A DNA stretch of 64,000 nucleotides from Paeniglutamicibacter sulfureus (GCF_039535115.1 NZ_BAAAWO010000001.1:806001-870000), one strand, 5' to 3'; positions 23,793 through 35,073 are shown, numbered from the stretch's first letter. The notes: a model not told the origin generated them from the letters alone. Translations and numbers: made by a program.

Positions 23793-24482
23793 TTATTCGG
23801 CGAGGGGTAGTCCACCCAATACGGATGAGCCATCGATGGGTCGCTTATTTTCCAGTGGCCACACCACTTCGGCCACCTTGCCAATGACACGATCCGTGTC
23901 AATCATGCCGCCACCTGGCGCGCCCATCAGCGCACGCGAATCCTCGGATACCGAGCGATGGTCGCCCATGACCCATAGACGACCCTCGGGTACGTGCACA
24001 TCGAATTCCACGTCACTCGGTGTGTCCCCGACATGGACATAGTGCTCGTCCACGGGGACACCGTTGATGCTCAGGCGCCCATCCGGGCCGCAGCAGCTGA
24101 CGGTGTCGCCCCCGACTCCGATGACGCGCTTTACATAGACCGAATCTCCTCCGGCCAGGCGCAGTGCCCAGGCCAGTGAATCCAGGGCAGTGGGACGCTG
24201 GTAGGGCAGGAACGAGCCGCGGCCGTCGAAGATGACCACATCTCCGCGTTGGATCTCGGCGTCCTTGTAGGCAAGCCGGTTCACCAGCAAGCCCTCACCC
24301 GGGTTCAACGTGGATTCCATGGAAGTGGATCCAATGTAGAAGAAGTCAACGACGGTGGCGCGAACGCCAAGGGTGATCACCGCCGCCGCAGCAAGCGCGC
24401 CTACGGCAAAGCGCCAGCCCCTCGAAGGGGACCGGCGCTTTGTCGAAGCGGAAAAACGTTCCGATTCAGTAGTTTGATCCAC
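23793..24482 (-). CDS. lepB: Signal peptidase I (second copy)
   Basis: The 229-residue product has a basic N-terminus, an anchor at about 24-42 (FAVGALAAAAVITLGVRA), the catalytic Ser in IGSTSMESTLNPG and the catalytic Lys in VYVKRVIGVGGD, followed by the VMGDHRSVSEDSR box. It is a paralogue of the 18111-18827 peptidase. It lies 60 bp downstream of rplS on the same strand. Tandem lepB genes near rplS are common in Micrococcaceae. Confidence 0.93.
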   Translation of the reverse strand: MDQTTESERFSASTKRRSPSRGWRFAVGALAAAAVITLGVRATVVDFFYIGSTSMESTLNPGEGLLVNRLAYKDAEIQRGDVVIFDGRGSFLPYQRPTALDSLAWALRLAGGDSVYVKRVIGVGGDTVSCCGPDGRLSINGVPVDEHYVHVGDTPSDVEFDVHVPEGRLWVMGDHRSVSEDSRALMGAPGGGMIDTDRVIGKVAEVVWPLENKRPIDGSSVLGGLPLAE

Positions 24483-24542
24483 GATGGATCCCCATCCTGG
24501 CCATCCGAAGGATGGCTTGGATAGAGGTTCTCGCTTTTCTGG

Positions 24543-24902
24543 CTACTTGGCAGACCGGAAGTCGCGCTTTTCGCGGATCTTCGCAGCCTTGCCGTGGCGA
24601 TCGCGCATGTAGAACAGCTTCGCGCGGCGAACGTCGCCACGGGTTACCAGTTCGACCTTATCCAGAACCGGGGAGTGTACCGGGAAGGTACGCTCTACGC
24701 CGACGCCGAAGGAGACCTTGCGAACGGTGAAGGTTTCGCGAACGCCGTCGCCCTGGCGACCAAGGACGAAGCCCTGGAATACCTGGACACGGGAGTTCTT
24801 GCCTTCGATGATGTTGACGTGAACCTTGACGGTGTCACCGGCGCGGAAGTCCGGGACATCGCTGCGCAGCGAGGCTGCGTCGACAGAGTCGAGAATACGC
24901 AT
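24543..24902 (-). CDS. rplS: 50S ribosomal protein L19
   Basis: The 119-residue product begins [19 protein letters not shown] at ATG 24902, with AGGAG just upstream. [35 protein letters not shown] and the [19 protein letters not shown] end are standard L19. It sits at the 30S/50S interface. The longer open frame is rejected because L19 starts here. The second lepB follows on the same strand. Confidence 0.96.
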   Translation of the reverse strand: MRILDSVDAASLRSDVPDFRAGDTVKVHVNIIEGKNSRVQVFQGFVLGRQGDGVRETFTVRKVSFGVGVERTFPVHSPVLDKVELVTRGDVRRAKLFYMRDRHGKAAKIREKRDFRSAK

Positions 24903-25431
24903 GAATGCATCTCCTAGGCAGACGCCGCAGGTCATCTACCTTAGACACGGACCGTAATTGTCCCTCATGAAGCGCGAAGGCGTCGAGGGAAAGATGTGGC
25001 GGTCCGGAGCTTGGTACCGCGATCCGTTTGCGGATCGGCGGTAGGTCGGACTGTTGATTCGTTCCCCCTGCGGCAGGAGCAGAACCCAGTAGACCCAAGA
25101 ATCCATTTTGCCACACTCCGGGGCAAGCTGCGATGTTCCTTCCTTACAGCCAGGTCCGTCAAAGCTCGATTGGCCTCGGGTCTCCGCCTTGAACGCCGGC
25201 ACCATGGCCGAATCGTGCCCATCAAATCGGTGCCGCTCATTTAGATTCCACTGGAAATATTGCCGCTGACCGCGCAGAAGGCCGGATAATCCACCTGGGT
25301 TGGCCCCGAAGGGGTAATCGCCGGCACTTCGGACCCAGAAGCGCGGAGGCCCGGTAAAGGACCAGGGCCCACCGCGCCGGTGCGCAAGGTCACACTCGAT
25401 GCCGGATTGAATGTTGTGATAGTTTCACTTA
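24903..25431. other. Intergenic region between rplS and the thiC riboswitch
   Basis: About 530 bp. It must hold divergent promoters for rplS (leftward) and thiC (rightward). No gene product was recognised in six frames. Confidence 0.4.
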
Positions 25432-27333
<1,902 letters not shown>

Positions 27334-27382
27334 CATCCCCGACCCCATGTAGTCCCCCCAACGGGAACCTGCCCGAACGGAT

Positions 27383-27426
27383 GCGTCTTCCCCGGGTTCA
27401 CCCTGCGTTCAACGCGGGGAAGACGC
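27383..27426 (+). terminator. Hairpin terminator after thiC
   Basis: GCGTCTTCCCCG (27383-27394) pairs perfectly with CGGGGAAGACGC (27415-27426), loop 20 nt, about 50 bp past the thiC stop. The tail GTTCATTGT is only mildly T-rich. Confidence 0.6.
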
Positions 27427-27500
27427 GTTCATTGTGGCGGGTTGAACTCCGTAATCCCGTGGCCACTCACCTCGGCGTCGTCCCGGACTAGGATGGGTCC

Positions 27501-28250
27501 ATGTCCAACCGACATTCACCTTCCGCATTGATCACAGGGGCGCTGGTTGCCGCCATCCTTGGTTTGGGTGCCTGCAGCATCCCCACGACGGGCGTCCGGG
27601 AATCTTCGACGCCACGGGCAAGCACGTCGGATAACGGGACCGTCGACGTGACGGCGCCGGAGGAATCCCTGGTCGCGGCGGCGGTGGCCAATGACGCCGA
27701 GCAGGTACGAAGACTGCTCGATGCCGGGGCTTCGGCCAACTACCGCGGCACCGATGGCCGGCCGGTGCTGGTCTCCGCAACCCGCGCCAACGCAGTGGAC
27801 GCGGCCCGGGAACTGATCCGTCGGGGGGCCGACGTGAATGCCAAGGATCAGATCTCGGATTCGGCATTCCTGTATGCCGGGGCGGAGGGGCTCAACGACA
27901 TCCTGAAACTCACGCTGGAAAACGGTGCGGATGTGGGAAGCACCAATCGCTACGGCGGCACCGCGCTGATTCCCGCCTGCGAACACGCCCACGTCGAAAC
28001 CGTAAGGCTGCTCCTGGACGCCAAGGTCGCCGTCGACCACGTGAATGATCTTGGGTGGACCTGCCTTCTGGAGGCCGTCATTTTGGGCACAGGTGGTCCC
28101 GAACACCAGGAAGTGGTGCGTCTGGTCATCGACGCCGGCGCGGACGTCTCCATTGCGGATTCCGATGGGACCACGGCGCTCGAGCATGCCCGCCGGGGAC
28201 GGCAAAGCGCGGTGGTCGGCCTCCTGGAAAGTGCCGAACCACCGCGCTAG
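27501..28250 (+). CDS. Ankyrin-repeat lipoprotein
   Basis: The 249-residue product has a lipoprotein signal (ALITGALVAAILGLGAC; lipid Cys about residue 25), a Ser/Thr-rich linker and five ankyrin-type repeats from about residue 50: ESLVAAAVANDAEQVRRLLDAGA, RPVLVSATRANAVDAARELIRRGADVN, then FLYAGAEGLNDILKLTLENGADV and two more. It is expected on the outer face of the membrane, where ankyrin repeats would bind a protein partner. No partner gene is obvious; the convergent neighbour is trmD. Confidence 0.85.
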   Translation: MSNRHSPSALITGALVAAILGLGACSIPTTGVRESSTPRASTSDNGTVDVTAPEESLVAAAVANDAEQVRRLLDAGASANYRGTDGRPVLVSATRANAVDAARELIRRGADVNAKDQISDSAFLYAGAEGLNDILKLTLENGADVGSTNRYGGTALIPACEHAHVETVRLLLDAKVAVDHVNDLGWTCLLEAVILGTGGPEHQEVVRLVIDAGADVSIADSDGTTALEHARRGRQSAVVGLLESAEPPR

Positions 28251-28272
28251 GCGGCCTACAATCGCGTGGGCC

Positions 28273-29079
28273 TTAGGCGAGCTCGTCCTTCGGAATGATC
28301 TTGCCCTCGGATATGGCAAAGCCGCTGTGCCACAGGGTGTCGCGGTCGTGCCGGTTCAGCGTGGAGGGATCCAGCTGCACGATCAAGTCGGGGCGGCGGG
28401 ACGCGGTGCGCTCAAGCTGCTTGTTGCGGCGGAAGCGGGCGATCTTGCCGTGGTTGCCGGAGAGCAGCACCTCGGGGACCTCCCGGCCCTCCCAGGTTCC
28501 GGGCTTGGTGTACACGGGGTACTCCAGCAATCCGTCGGAGTGCGACTCCTCGACCAGCGACTCCGGGTTTCCAATGACGCCGGGAATCAGCCGGCCAATG
28601 GCCTCCACCATGGCCAGGACCGCCACCTCTCCCCCGTTGAGCACGTAGTCACCGATCGAAACCGGGCGGACGTCGAACGCCTCTGCGGCGTGTTCCAGGA
28701 CCCGCTCGTCGATGCCCTCGTATCGGCCGCAGGCAAAGGCCAGGTGCTCGGCTTCGGCCAGCTCGTAGGCCATGGCCTGGTTGAAGACCGCGCCGGCCGG
28801 CGAGGGGACGACCAAGATGGGCTTGTTCCCGGAGGTTGCGGAAAGCGGGGACTCGGTGGCGATCCTGTCCAGGACCGCGCCCCAGGGTTCAGGCTTCATA
28901 ACCATGCCGGCACCGCCGCCGTAGGGGGTGTCGTCCACGGTGCGGTGGCGATCGTGGGTGTGGTCGCGCAGATCGTGCACGTTCAAATCCAGCACCTTTT
29001 CCCGCCTGGCCTTGCCGATCAGCGACAGGTCCAGGGCAGCGAGGTACTCCGGGAAAATCGAGACAACGTCAATGCGCAT
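28273..29079 (-). CDS. trmD: tRNA (guanine-37-N1)-methyltransferase
   Basis: The 268-residue SPOUT methyltransferase modifies G37 next to the anticodon. [27 protein letters not shown] and [11 protein letters not shown] form the trefoil-knot SAM site, and the C-terminal [13 protein letters not shown] region is typical. It starts at ATG 29079, 5 bp after the rimM stop, and is probably co-transcribed with rimM. Confidence 0.96.
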   Translation of the reverse strand: MRIDVVSIFPEYLAALDLSLIGKARREKVLDLNVHDLRDHTHDRHRTVDDTPYGGGAGMVMKPEPWGAVLDRIATESPLSATSGNKPILVVPSPAGAVFNQAMAYELAEAEHLAFACGRYEGIDERVLEHAAEAFDVRPVSIGDYVLNGGEVAVLAMVEAIGRLIPGVIGNPESLVEESHSDGLLEYPVYTKPGTWEGREVPEVLLSGNHGKIARFRRNKQLERTASRRPDLIVQLDPSTLNRHDRDTLWHSGFAISEGKIIPKDELA

Positions 29080-29084
29080 CGGGC

Positions 29085-29630
29085 CTAGGCTTCCTCTGCC
29101 GGTGCGTTGGTGTCAGCGACGTCTTCGCGATTGATGTCGAACAGGCCGGCAGGCGGGGTCATCAGGATGTAGCCGCCGGCGATGTTGACCTCGGGCACGA
29201 TGCTCTCCACGAACGGGACGTAGATCTCGTCGCCTTCGGTGGATTCGACAACCAGCAAATCCTGGACATTGCCGGTGCGCAGCGCGGTGACCTTGCCGAC
29301 GACCTTCTCCCCCACGCGGGCTTCCAGGTCCACGAGCTCGTGCTCGTACCAGCCCTCGGAATCGTCCTCGACCTCGTCGGTGTCGATGAACAGCTTGGCT
29401 CCACGCATCGTTTCCGCGGTGTTGCGGTCAAGCAGCTCCTCGAAGGCCAGCAACAGGATTTCCTTGTTCCAGCGGGCACCCTCGACGGTGAGCTTCTTGA
29501 CGGTGGGGTGCTCGACCTCGAAGACGGCACCCGGGGCAAAACGATCTTCGGGTGCGTCGGTGAGGACCTGCACCGTCACCTCTCCGCGGATACCGTGCGG
29601 CTTGCCAATGCGGGCGACCTGGAGGCGCAT
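29085..29630 (-). CDS. rimM: Ribosome maturation factor RimM
   Basis: The 181-residue product starts [20 protein letters not shown] at ATG 29630 after AAGGAG. It has the RimM N-terminal barrel and the C-terminal PRC domain ([37 protein letters not shown]). It acts in 30S maturation with S19. trmD follows directly; khpA and rpsP lie upstream beyond a strong hairpin. Confidence 0.94.
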   Translation of the reverse strand: MRLQVARIGKPHGIRGEVTVQVLTDAPEDRFAPGAVFEVEHPTVKKLTVEGARWNKEILLLAFEELLDRNTAETMRGAKLFIDTDEVEDDSEGWYEHELVDLEARVGEKVVGKVTALRTGNVQDLLVVESTEGDEIYVPFVESIVPEVNIAGGYILMTPPAGLFDINREDVADTNAPAEEA

Positions 29631-29803
29631 GCGTTTTCTCCTTGAATACAAATCGGTGGTTTGCCGGCCTTGGCCGGCAGGGGCGTGCGTTCAGGGGACC
29701 TACATCCCGTGAACACACTTTTCTAGGTTCAATCTTACGTGCGACTTGGTGGTTGCAGGCTCCTCGCCGCTGACGGCTGCGTTGCACGTCGGGGCTTAAA
29801 CCA

Positions 29804-29842
29804 CTTTGGTCCCACGATCCGTCATGGATCGTGGGACCAAAG
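29804..29842 (-). terminator. Strong hairpin between khpA and rimM
   Basis: CTTTGGTCCCACGATCC (29804-29820) pairs perfectly over 17 bp with 29826-29842, loop 5 nt. It lies just past the khpA stop in the direction of transcription, followed by GTGGTTTAAGC. It should end or attenuate the rpsP-khpA transcript before rimM-trmD. Confidence 0.7.
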
Positions 29843-29869
29843 CCAGACAAGGCTGTGTGGTGAGGCTGG

Positions 29870-30109
29870 CTACCGGCGACGGTCCGTGTCGACTACGTCA
29901 ACACGAATCGGTTCCTCCGCCAGAGCGGCTACCACGGTGCGCAGCGCCTTGGCGGTGCGACCTTGACGGCCAATGACCCGACCGAGATCCTCGGGGTGCA
30001 CACGCACCTCGAGAATGTCACCGCGACGATTCCCCTTCAACGCAACCTGTACGTCTTCCGGGGTGTCTACGATGCCACGTACCAGGTGATCCAGCGCATC
30101 AACGAGCAC
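29870..30109 (-). CDS. khpA: KH-domain RNA-binding protein KhpA
   Basis: The 79-residue product is a single type-II KH domain. The RNA-binding loop is IGRQGRTAKALRTVV, the G-R-Q-G form of the GxxG motif. KhpA binds RNA, often with KhpB, and influences cell-size and division genes. It follows rpsP by 3 bp (rpsP stop at 30113), so the two are co-transcribed. Confidence 0.92.
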   Translation of the reverse strand: MLVDALDHLVRGIVDTPEDVQVALKGNRRGDILEVRVHPEDLGRVIGRQGRTAKALRTVVAALAEEPIRVDVVDTDRRR

Positions 30110-30112
30110 TGG

Positions 30113-30526
30113 CTACTCGGCCTCGGTTGCTTCTGCCTCGACCTCGGCCCCGGCAGCCGGCTTCTCGGCCTTCTTGGTGATGGCCTCGGGCAGGATGACC
30201 GAACCCTTCTCCGGAACAACGAATGCCGGCTTGGCTTCCTTGACGCGCAAGGTGCCTTCCTGGCCTTCGATGCCCTTGAACTTCTGCCAGTCACCGGTGA
30301 TCTTCAAGATCGCGGCAACCTGCTCGGTCGGCTGGGCGCCGACGGAGAGCCAGTACTGCGCGCGGTCGGACTTGACCTCGATGAACGAAGGCTCTTCGGT
30401 CGGGTGGTACTTGCCGATTTCTTCAATCGCACGGCCATCGCGCTTGGAGCGCGCATCCATGACGACGATACGGTAGTAAGGGGCGCGAATCTTGCCGAAA
30501 CGCTTCAGACGAATTTTAACGGCCAC
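30113..30526 (-). CDS. rpsP: 30S ribosomal protein S16
   Basis: From GTG 30526 (AGGAGTGACC upstream) the 137-residue product reads [21 protein letters not shown], followed by the S16 core [17 protein letters not shown] and [20 protein letters not shown]. The last 30 residues are an Ala/Glu-rich extension ([20 protein letters not shown]) common in actinobacterial S16. khpA follows at once. Confidence 0.96.
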   Translation of the reverse strand: MAVKIRLKRFGKIRAPYYRIVVMDARSKRDGRAIEEIGKYHPTEEPSFIEVKSDRAQYWLSVGAQPTEQVAAILKITGDWQKFKGIEGQEGTLRVKEAKPAFVVPEKGSVILPEAITKKAEKPAAGAEVEAEATEAE

Positions 30527-30966
30527 GGTAGTGGTCACTCCTGTTTTCTCAACATGTGCGAATCCCTGTTTCTGCACCCGTGGGGCGGGCCATACCGCAG
30601 ATCTTCAAAAGGACAGGATTCAACGCGGAGAGAGGGGCCACATCAAATCGAGTACCTGTCCATTATGCCAGAAAGTTTTGGACTGACGGGACATGTCACG
30701 TCATTTCCAGAGACCCGTGTCCGATGGCACAGCAACCACGGACGTTTGCATCGGTTCCGGTTGCCGATCGCAACAGCCGCGGGCAGCCATCCGCCCACGA
30801 GGGCAGCCACGAACCGCGGCTCAAGATCCAGGATCGGTGAGTCCCCTTCACCGGCGCCAGCAGAGGTTCGCCGGCCAGAGCCTGAACGGCCACTTGCCCT
30901 TGGTATATTCGGTGTCCGTCCGGGGCCTGTTCGACGTCCCGGGATCAAGGAGGAACAGGGATTTCG
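30527..30966. other. Divergent intergenic region between rpsP and the first UDG-like gene
   Basis: About 440 bp with no supportable gene. It should contain the rpsP promoter on the minus strand and that of the UDG-like genes on the plus strand; AGGAGGAAC at about 30949-30957 is the ribosome-binding site of the gene at 30967. Confidence 0.4.
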
Positions 30967-31599
30967 ATGGCACCGGCCGACAAATGGAAGCGCGCCCAGC
31001 CCGATGACCCGTTCTGGGTCCAGCAATGTGAGGGCCTGCGGGCTGAACACGTGGCTCCCCTCAACGAGCTGATCGGCCGACTTGGTGATGGCAAGGACGG
31101 AGTGCGACTACCGTTGGCAGCCCCGTGGCACGGCGGGATTCACGCCCCTGCCCTGATGGTGCTCAATGACGCGGGCGAACCACGGGACGAAACCAGGTTC
31201 ATGTGCATCAGGAACCCGGACCGCGCAGCGGACCGCCAACGTCACCTGATGACGGAGTTCGACATCGATCCGGCGGATCTCTGCCACTGGAACGGCTATC
31301 CCTGGCCACGCCTTGATCCCAAGCGGGACCTGACGCCGGAGCAGTCGCTCGAAGGGGGAAGGGCGCTCTTGGAGGTCATGGGGCTCATGACGGAGTTGAG
31401 GATGCTGTTGCTCTTGGGGCGCAAGGCGCAGGACGCCGCGGACGCGGTTCTCCCGGAGATCGTGTCCGGCTATCCGGACCTGCACATTGTGCGTTCACTT
31501 CACCCGTTGGGCGCCAAGCGGACCGTCGACCGGGAGGAACAGAAACGCGTCTGGGCTGGAATCGCCAGCCGATTGCGTGAAGGCAAGCAGGATTCTTGA
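30967..31599 (+). CDS. Uracil-DNA-glycosylase-like protein (first of two paralogues)
   Basis: The 210-residue product has a UDG-superfamily-like layout: HVAPLNELI, RLPLAAPWHGGIHAPALMVLNDAG, a CIRNPDRAADRQRHLM region, D--LCHWNGYPWPRLDP, then LLLLGRKAQDAAD and HIVRSLHPLGAKR near the end, which resembles the final H-P-S/L motif. The strong AGGAGGA site is 9 bp upstream of ATG 30967. The next gene encodes a longer relative (WAEHVAPLN, FVAPLHGG, LWHAFPWYR). Whether it removes uracil or another base is not determinable. Confidence 0.65.
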   Translation: MAPADKWKRAQPDDPFWVQQCEGLRAEHVAPLNELIGRLGDGKDGVRLPLAAPWHGGIHAPALMVLNDAGEPRDETRFMCIRNPDRAADRQRHLMTEFDIDPADLCHWNGYPWPRLDPKRDLTPEQSLEGGRALLEVMGLMTELRMLLLLGRKAQDAADAVLPEIVSGYPDLHIVRSLHPLGAKRTVDREEQKRVWAGIASRLREGKQDS

Positions 31600-31771
31600 C
31601 GCCCTCTGGCGGTGACGCATGCCAGCATCCCGACTCCCCGCGTTCCCGGCACTTGGCCGGGAACGACCCAGTGACGCGTGATACGTCAGCCCCTCCGGGC
31701 TACGGGTTCGGCTTCTGGCCGTGCCATGCTTGTGGTTCGACCCCCTCGAAAGATTCATGAGAGAACCCTTC

Positions 31772-32656
31772 ATGCCCCGCAAGATGATCGACCCCGAATT
31801 CAGGAACTCGCAGGAATCGGAGTTGTGGGCTGAACACGTTGCACCCCTCAATTCCCTGGTTCAGGACCTGCGCGCCATTTCCCCGGAAGGCGCCGGAACC
31901 GTCCCCTTCGTTGCACCCCTTCACGGCGGCACCGATGCCACCGTCCTGTGCCTGATGCCGGCCCCGGACGCTGCAAACCGTGCCGAGACCGGCGAGGACA
32001 TCGTTTCCAGCGAGGACGACACTGCCACCGCGGAGGCGTTGTCCACGTTGCTGGACGAGTCCGGAATCGATACCAAGGAAGTCGTGCTTTGGCACGCCTT
32101 CCCCTGGTACCGGGCCGAGGGTGCTTCCGGGCGGCTCACGGGTGCCGAGCAGAACGCCGGAGTCGATCCCATGGGCAAGCTGTTGCGCCTGGTTCCCAAT
32201 CTCCGGGCGGTCATCCTGATGGGCAAGGGCCCGGAGGAATTCTGGGCAAAGGTCGCCAAGAAGTCACCGCAGGCGGTTTCACGCATCACTGCCATCCCCA
32301 GTTTCTCCCCCGCCCCGCTGTCCCTCAGCGGCACCACGGCCCAGCGGACCGAACGCATTGCCCGACGTTCACAGGCCATGCGCGAGGCCCGCAAGATCGT
32401 CCAGGCCCCGCGCGGCCCCGCCGGACCCCGCCGCGAGACCATGGTCCGGGCCGAGGACCTTGGGCCCGAGCACCTGCGCCGCGTGATCGAGGTCAGTGAC
32501 GGCAACCAGACCCTGCATGGCCCGCTGCTCAAGGCCTTCCAGCCGAGCCCGGAGTGGCGCGTGACGCTGACGGTGGATGTGGCCGGACAGCGCCGGGCAC
32601 TTGGCGTCACGGCCGACACCTGGGTGCGGGTCTACCGCGGCGCCGGCATCCGCTAG
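31772..32656 (+). CDS. Divergent UDG-like paralogue with extra C-terminal domain
   Basis: The 294-residue product shares WAEHVAPLNSL, VPFVAPLHGGTDATVLCLMPAPD, VVLWHAFPWYR and VILMGKGPEEFWAKV with the preceding gene product. In contrast it lacks the N-P-D/N-x-D-P loop and the H-P-(L/S)-G segment near the end (SFSPAPLSLSG instead), so catalysis is doubtful. From about residue 190 an additional domain follows (RGPAGPRRETMVRAEDLGPEHLRRVIEV ... VTADTWVRVYRGAG). ATG 31772 follows GAGAG; ATG 31757 and 31721 are alternatives. Confidence 0.55.
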   Translation: MPRKMIDPEFRNSQESELWAEHVAPLNSLVQDLRAISPEGAGTVPFVAPLHGGTDATVLCLMPAPDAANRAETGEDIVSSEDDTATAEALSTLLDESGIDTKEVVLWHAFPWYRAEGASGRLTGAEQNAGVDPMGKLLRLVPNLRAVILMGKGPEEFWAKVAKKSPQAVSRITAIPSFSPAPLSLSGTTAQRTERIARRSQAMREARKIVQAPRGPAGPRRETMVRAEDLGPEHLRRVIEVSDGNQTLHGPLLKAFQPSPEWRVTLTVDVAGQRRALGVTADTWVRVYRGAGIR

Positions 32657-32681
32657 CAGCGCCCGGCTCGTTCCCGAGCAC

Positions 32682-32729
32682 AAAAATGCCTGTCCGTCGA
32701 AGAGTGCTCTTCCGACGGACAGGCATTTT
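32682..32729 (+). terminator. Long bidirectional hairpin terminator after the UDG-like genes
   Basis: AAAATGCCTGTCCGTCG (32683-32699) pairs with 32713-32729 over 17 bp, and the inner AAGAG/CTCTT extends the stem past a one-base bulge. A-rich and T-rich ends flank it (CAAAAATG, CATTTTC), so it can work for the plus-strand UDG-like pair and for the small minus-strand gene at 32777. Confidence 0.85.
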
Positions 32730-32776
32730 CAGGTGGTCCCGAGGTGGCCAATTTGATCAGCCACGCCGCATGGCGG

Positions 32777-32905
32777 TTATTTCGATACCTTGCGTACGGG
32801 GTCAAGGATCGTTTCGCCCGCCGACTTCGTGCGCTTTTCGGCGCGCTTCTCCTTGATGGACTTCGAGGGTTTCTTGGCCTCGGCCTTACGCGGTGACTTC
32901 GACAT
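32777..32905 (-). CDS. Small, highly basic hypothetical protein (42 aa)
   Basis: The frame from ATG 32905 reads MSKSPRKAEAKKPSKSIKEK and ends GETILDPVRKVSK, with AGGA about 10 bp upstream and the shared hairpin terminator downstream. About one third of the residues are Lys or Arg; no membrane segment. Similar short basic proteins occur in Arthrobacter relatives without assigned function; nucleic-acid or ribosome association is only a guess. Confidence 0.6.
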   Translation of the reverse strand: MSKSPRKAEAKKPSKSIKEKRAEKRTKSAGETILDPVRKVSK

Positions 32906-33058
32906 TTTGTACCGTCCTAGCCGGGAATGCTCGGCATTCCCAAAAGTTAGGGGAAAGTACCCCTACCGCCACACCATACGCTGTATTGCCGCGAACTTGG
33001 CCGGACCTGCCGGATTCCGCTCACGGCACCATGTGAACGTCGGTCCATGGACAGCAGG

Positions 33059-34276
33059 TCATCGGGCAAGCCAGGCCCGGGCCGCGGCGACCAAGGCGTC
33101 GATGCCCACGTTCAGGGTCGGCTGGATCCGCGGGGCAAAATGCGGTGAATGGTTCGACGGAACGCCCTCCGGCATCCTTCCGGTGGCGGCAAAATCCTTG
33201 ATCAGGCCAGGGTCCTCCCCACCCAGCAGCCAGTACACCAGCGGCACCCCCGCTGCCGTGGCGAGAACACCGACATCCTCGCTGCCTGCCACCGCACCCG
33301 GGTCAATGACCTTCCCCGCACCGAGTCGCTCGACGAGCGCCGCGGTCACCCGCGCCGATGCATCCAGGTCGTTGACGGTCAGCGGGAAATGTTCCTCCAG
33401 CGCGATCACCGGTTCCCTGGGCGACCCCGAGGCCATGGCCTCCCCGCGCACGACCCGTTCGATGGAACCGAGCATCTTGGCGCGCACGCTCTCGTCAAAG
33501 GTCCGCACGCTCAGGCCCAGGGTGGCCTGCGCGGCGATGATGTTGTTCTTGGTGCCCGCATGGATCTGCCCGACGGTGAGCACCGCCTGATCGCTGGCGG
33601 CAAGTTCCCGCGAGACGATGCCCTGCAGGCGCATGGTGGTGGCTGCCGCCAAAAGCACCGGGTCCACGGTGGTTTCGGGCCGCGAACCGTGCCCGCCGGA
33701 CCCATGCAGGGTGATATTCAGCGAATCGGCCGAGGCCATGGCAACGCCGGGGCGCAGTCCGATCCATCCCGCGGGGAACGGCGCAACGTGTTGTCCGAGC
33801 ACCACGTCCGGTGCCGGCACCATATCGAAGAGCCCGGCGTCAACCATCGCTTGGGCCCCGCCGCCTGCTTCCTCGGCCGGCTGGAAGAGTGCCAGCAGCG
33901 TCCCGGACCACGAGCCGCGCTCGCCCGCAAGTCTTTCCACGGCTCCCAGCAGGCAGGTGACGTGCACGTCGTGGCCGCAGGCATGCATGACGGGTACCAG
34001 GCGTCCGTCTGGGCCGATGCCCGTGGCGGTGCTGGCATATTCCAGGCCGGTCGCCTCCAGAACCGGCAAGCCGTCCATGTCCGCGCGCAGCATGACCGTC
34101 GGCCCTGGCCCGTTTGCCAGGACCCCGACCACCCCGGTGCCTCCAATGCCTTCCTGGACTTCCAGTCCAAGTTCACGCAGGTGCCCGGAAACAATTCCGG
34201 CCGTGCGGTGTTCCTGGAAAGAAAGTTCGGGGTTGGCGTGCAGGTCGCGGTACAGGCTCTCGACGTCGATGCTCAT
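33059..34276 (-). CDS. M20-family amidohydrolase (peptidase/aminoacylase type)
   Basis: From ATG 34276 the product is 405 residues. It shows the M20D layout of hippurate/IAA-amino-acid hydrolases: ELSFQEHRTAGIV, LRADMDGLPV, MHACGHDVHVTCLLGA (metal-binding Cys/His), FQPAEEAGGGAQAMV (Glu pair) and GHGSRP in the lid domain, with V-GSEDVGVLA and NHSPHFAP towards the end. Substrate is not determinable. The frame stays open upstream, antisense to the ktrB remnant, but MSIDVESLYRDLHANPELS is the normal family start. Its neighbour on the right is the ktrB pseudogene, divergent. Confidence 0.9.
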   Translation of the reverse strand: MSIDVESLYRDLHANPELSFQEHRTAGIVSGHLRELGLEVQEGIGGTGVVGVLANGPGPTVMLRADMDGLPVLEATGLEYASTATGIGPDGRLVPVMHACGHDVHVTCLLGAVERLAGERGSWSGTLLALFQPAEEAGGGAQAMVDAGLFDMVPAPDVVLGQHVAPFPAGWIGLRPGVAMASADSLNITLHGSGGHGSRPETTVDPVLLAAATTMRLQGIVSRELAASDQAVLTVGQIHAGTKNNIIAAQATLGLSVRTFDESVRAKMLGSIERVVRGEAMASGSPREPVIALEEHFPLTVNDLDASARVTAALVERLGAGKVIDPGAVAGSEDVGVLATAAGVPLVYWLLGGEDPGLIKDFAATGRMPEGVPSNHSPHFAPRIQPTLNVGIDALVAAARAWLAR

Positions 34277-34382
34277 GGGCACGAGTCTATGGCCCCAATC
34301 CCCGACAGTGAATGGCAATGGTGTTTCTCCGTGCGCGGGCCCATCGGCCACGGGATTCCCCCGCAGCAGTGCTGCCGCTCCC

Positions 34383-35073
34383 TTCGGGCAGGTGGCGATC
34401 CTCGTGCTGATCCAGCTCGGCGGCCTTGGCATCATGTCCTTCGCTTCGCTGCTCGGGGTGTTGATGGCCAGGAGATTGGGGCTCAAGTCCCGCATCCAGA
34501 CTGCGGCGGAAACCCAGAGCACGGGCTTCGGCGACGTGCGCTCGGTGCTGCTGGGCCTCATGCGCATCACCGTGGCAACCAAACTTGTCGTGGCCCTGGC
34601 ACTCACCCTGCGTTTCGCTGCGGGGCCGGGCAACCCCTGGGGCCACTGCCTGTGGCTGGGCGCCTTCCACGCCGTTTCCGCGTTCAACGATGCCGGGTTC
34701 GCACTCTTCAGCGAAGGTCGCTGCACTGGACCATGAACACCAAGCTGGTGGTCTACTGTTCGGTGGCCCTGCTGGCCGCCGGCACCGCGTTCATCTGCGC
34801 CCTGGAATGGGCAAACCCCAAGACCCTGGGCGCGCTGTCCACGGTGGACACGCTGCTGGCCGGATTCTTCCAGTCGGTCATGACCCGCACCGCCGGATTC
34901 AACTCGCTGGACTTCGGCCAGATGGTCCCGGCGACTTGGCTGGGCGTCGACGTCCTGATGTTCATTGGCGGCGGCCCGGGGGCACCGCGGGCGGGCTGAA
35001 GATCACCACGTTCGCCGAGATCATCGTGGCCGGGGCGACAGCCGCCGCGGAAGGCTTCGCCGCGCTGCTTTAG
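34383..35073 (+). pseudogene. Broken K+ uptake protein (TrkH/KtrB family)
   Basis: Three consecutive pieces are readable in different frames: LVLIQLGGLGIMSFASLLGVLMARRLGL... to AFHAVSAFNDAGFALFSEG; then MNTKLVVYCSVALLAAGTAF ... TRTAGFNSLDFGQM ... DVLMFIGGGPG; then TAGGLKITTFAEI. These are the GLG, FNDAGF, TRTAGFNS and GG--GSTAGG filter-region motifs. The first membrane-pore repeat is missing, a stretch is deleted between SEG and the TMNTK segment, a frameshift breaks the GG-GSTAGG loop, and the C-terminus is gone. It cannot make a channel. Confidence 0.85.

Noticed and set aside
23021..24042. Two open frames on the plus strand
   Set aside because: No coding bias or recognisable product; the second overlaps lepB antisense.
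33149..34999. 616-codon open frame on the plus strand
   Set aside because: Only its last part reads as TrkH/KtrB sequence; the rest is antisense to the M20 gene.
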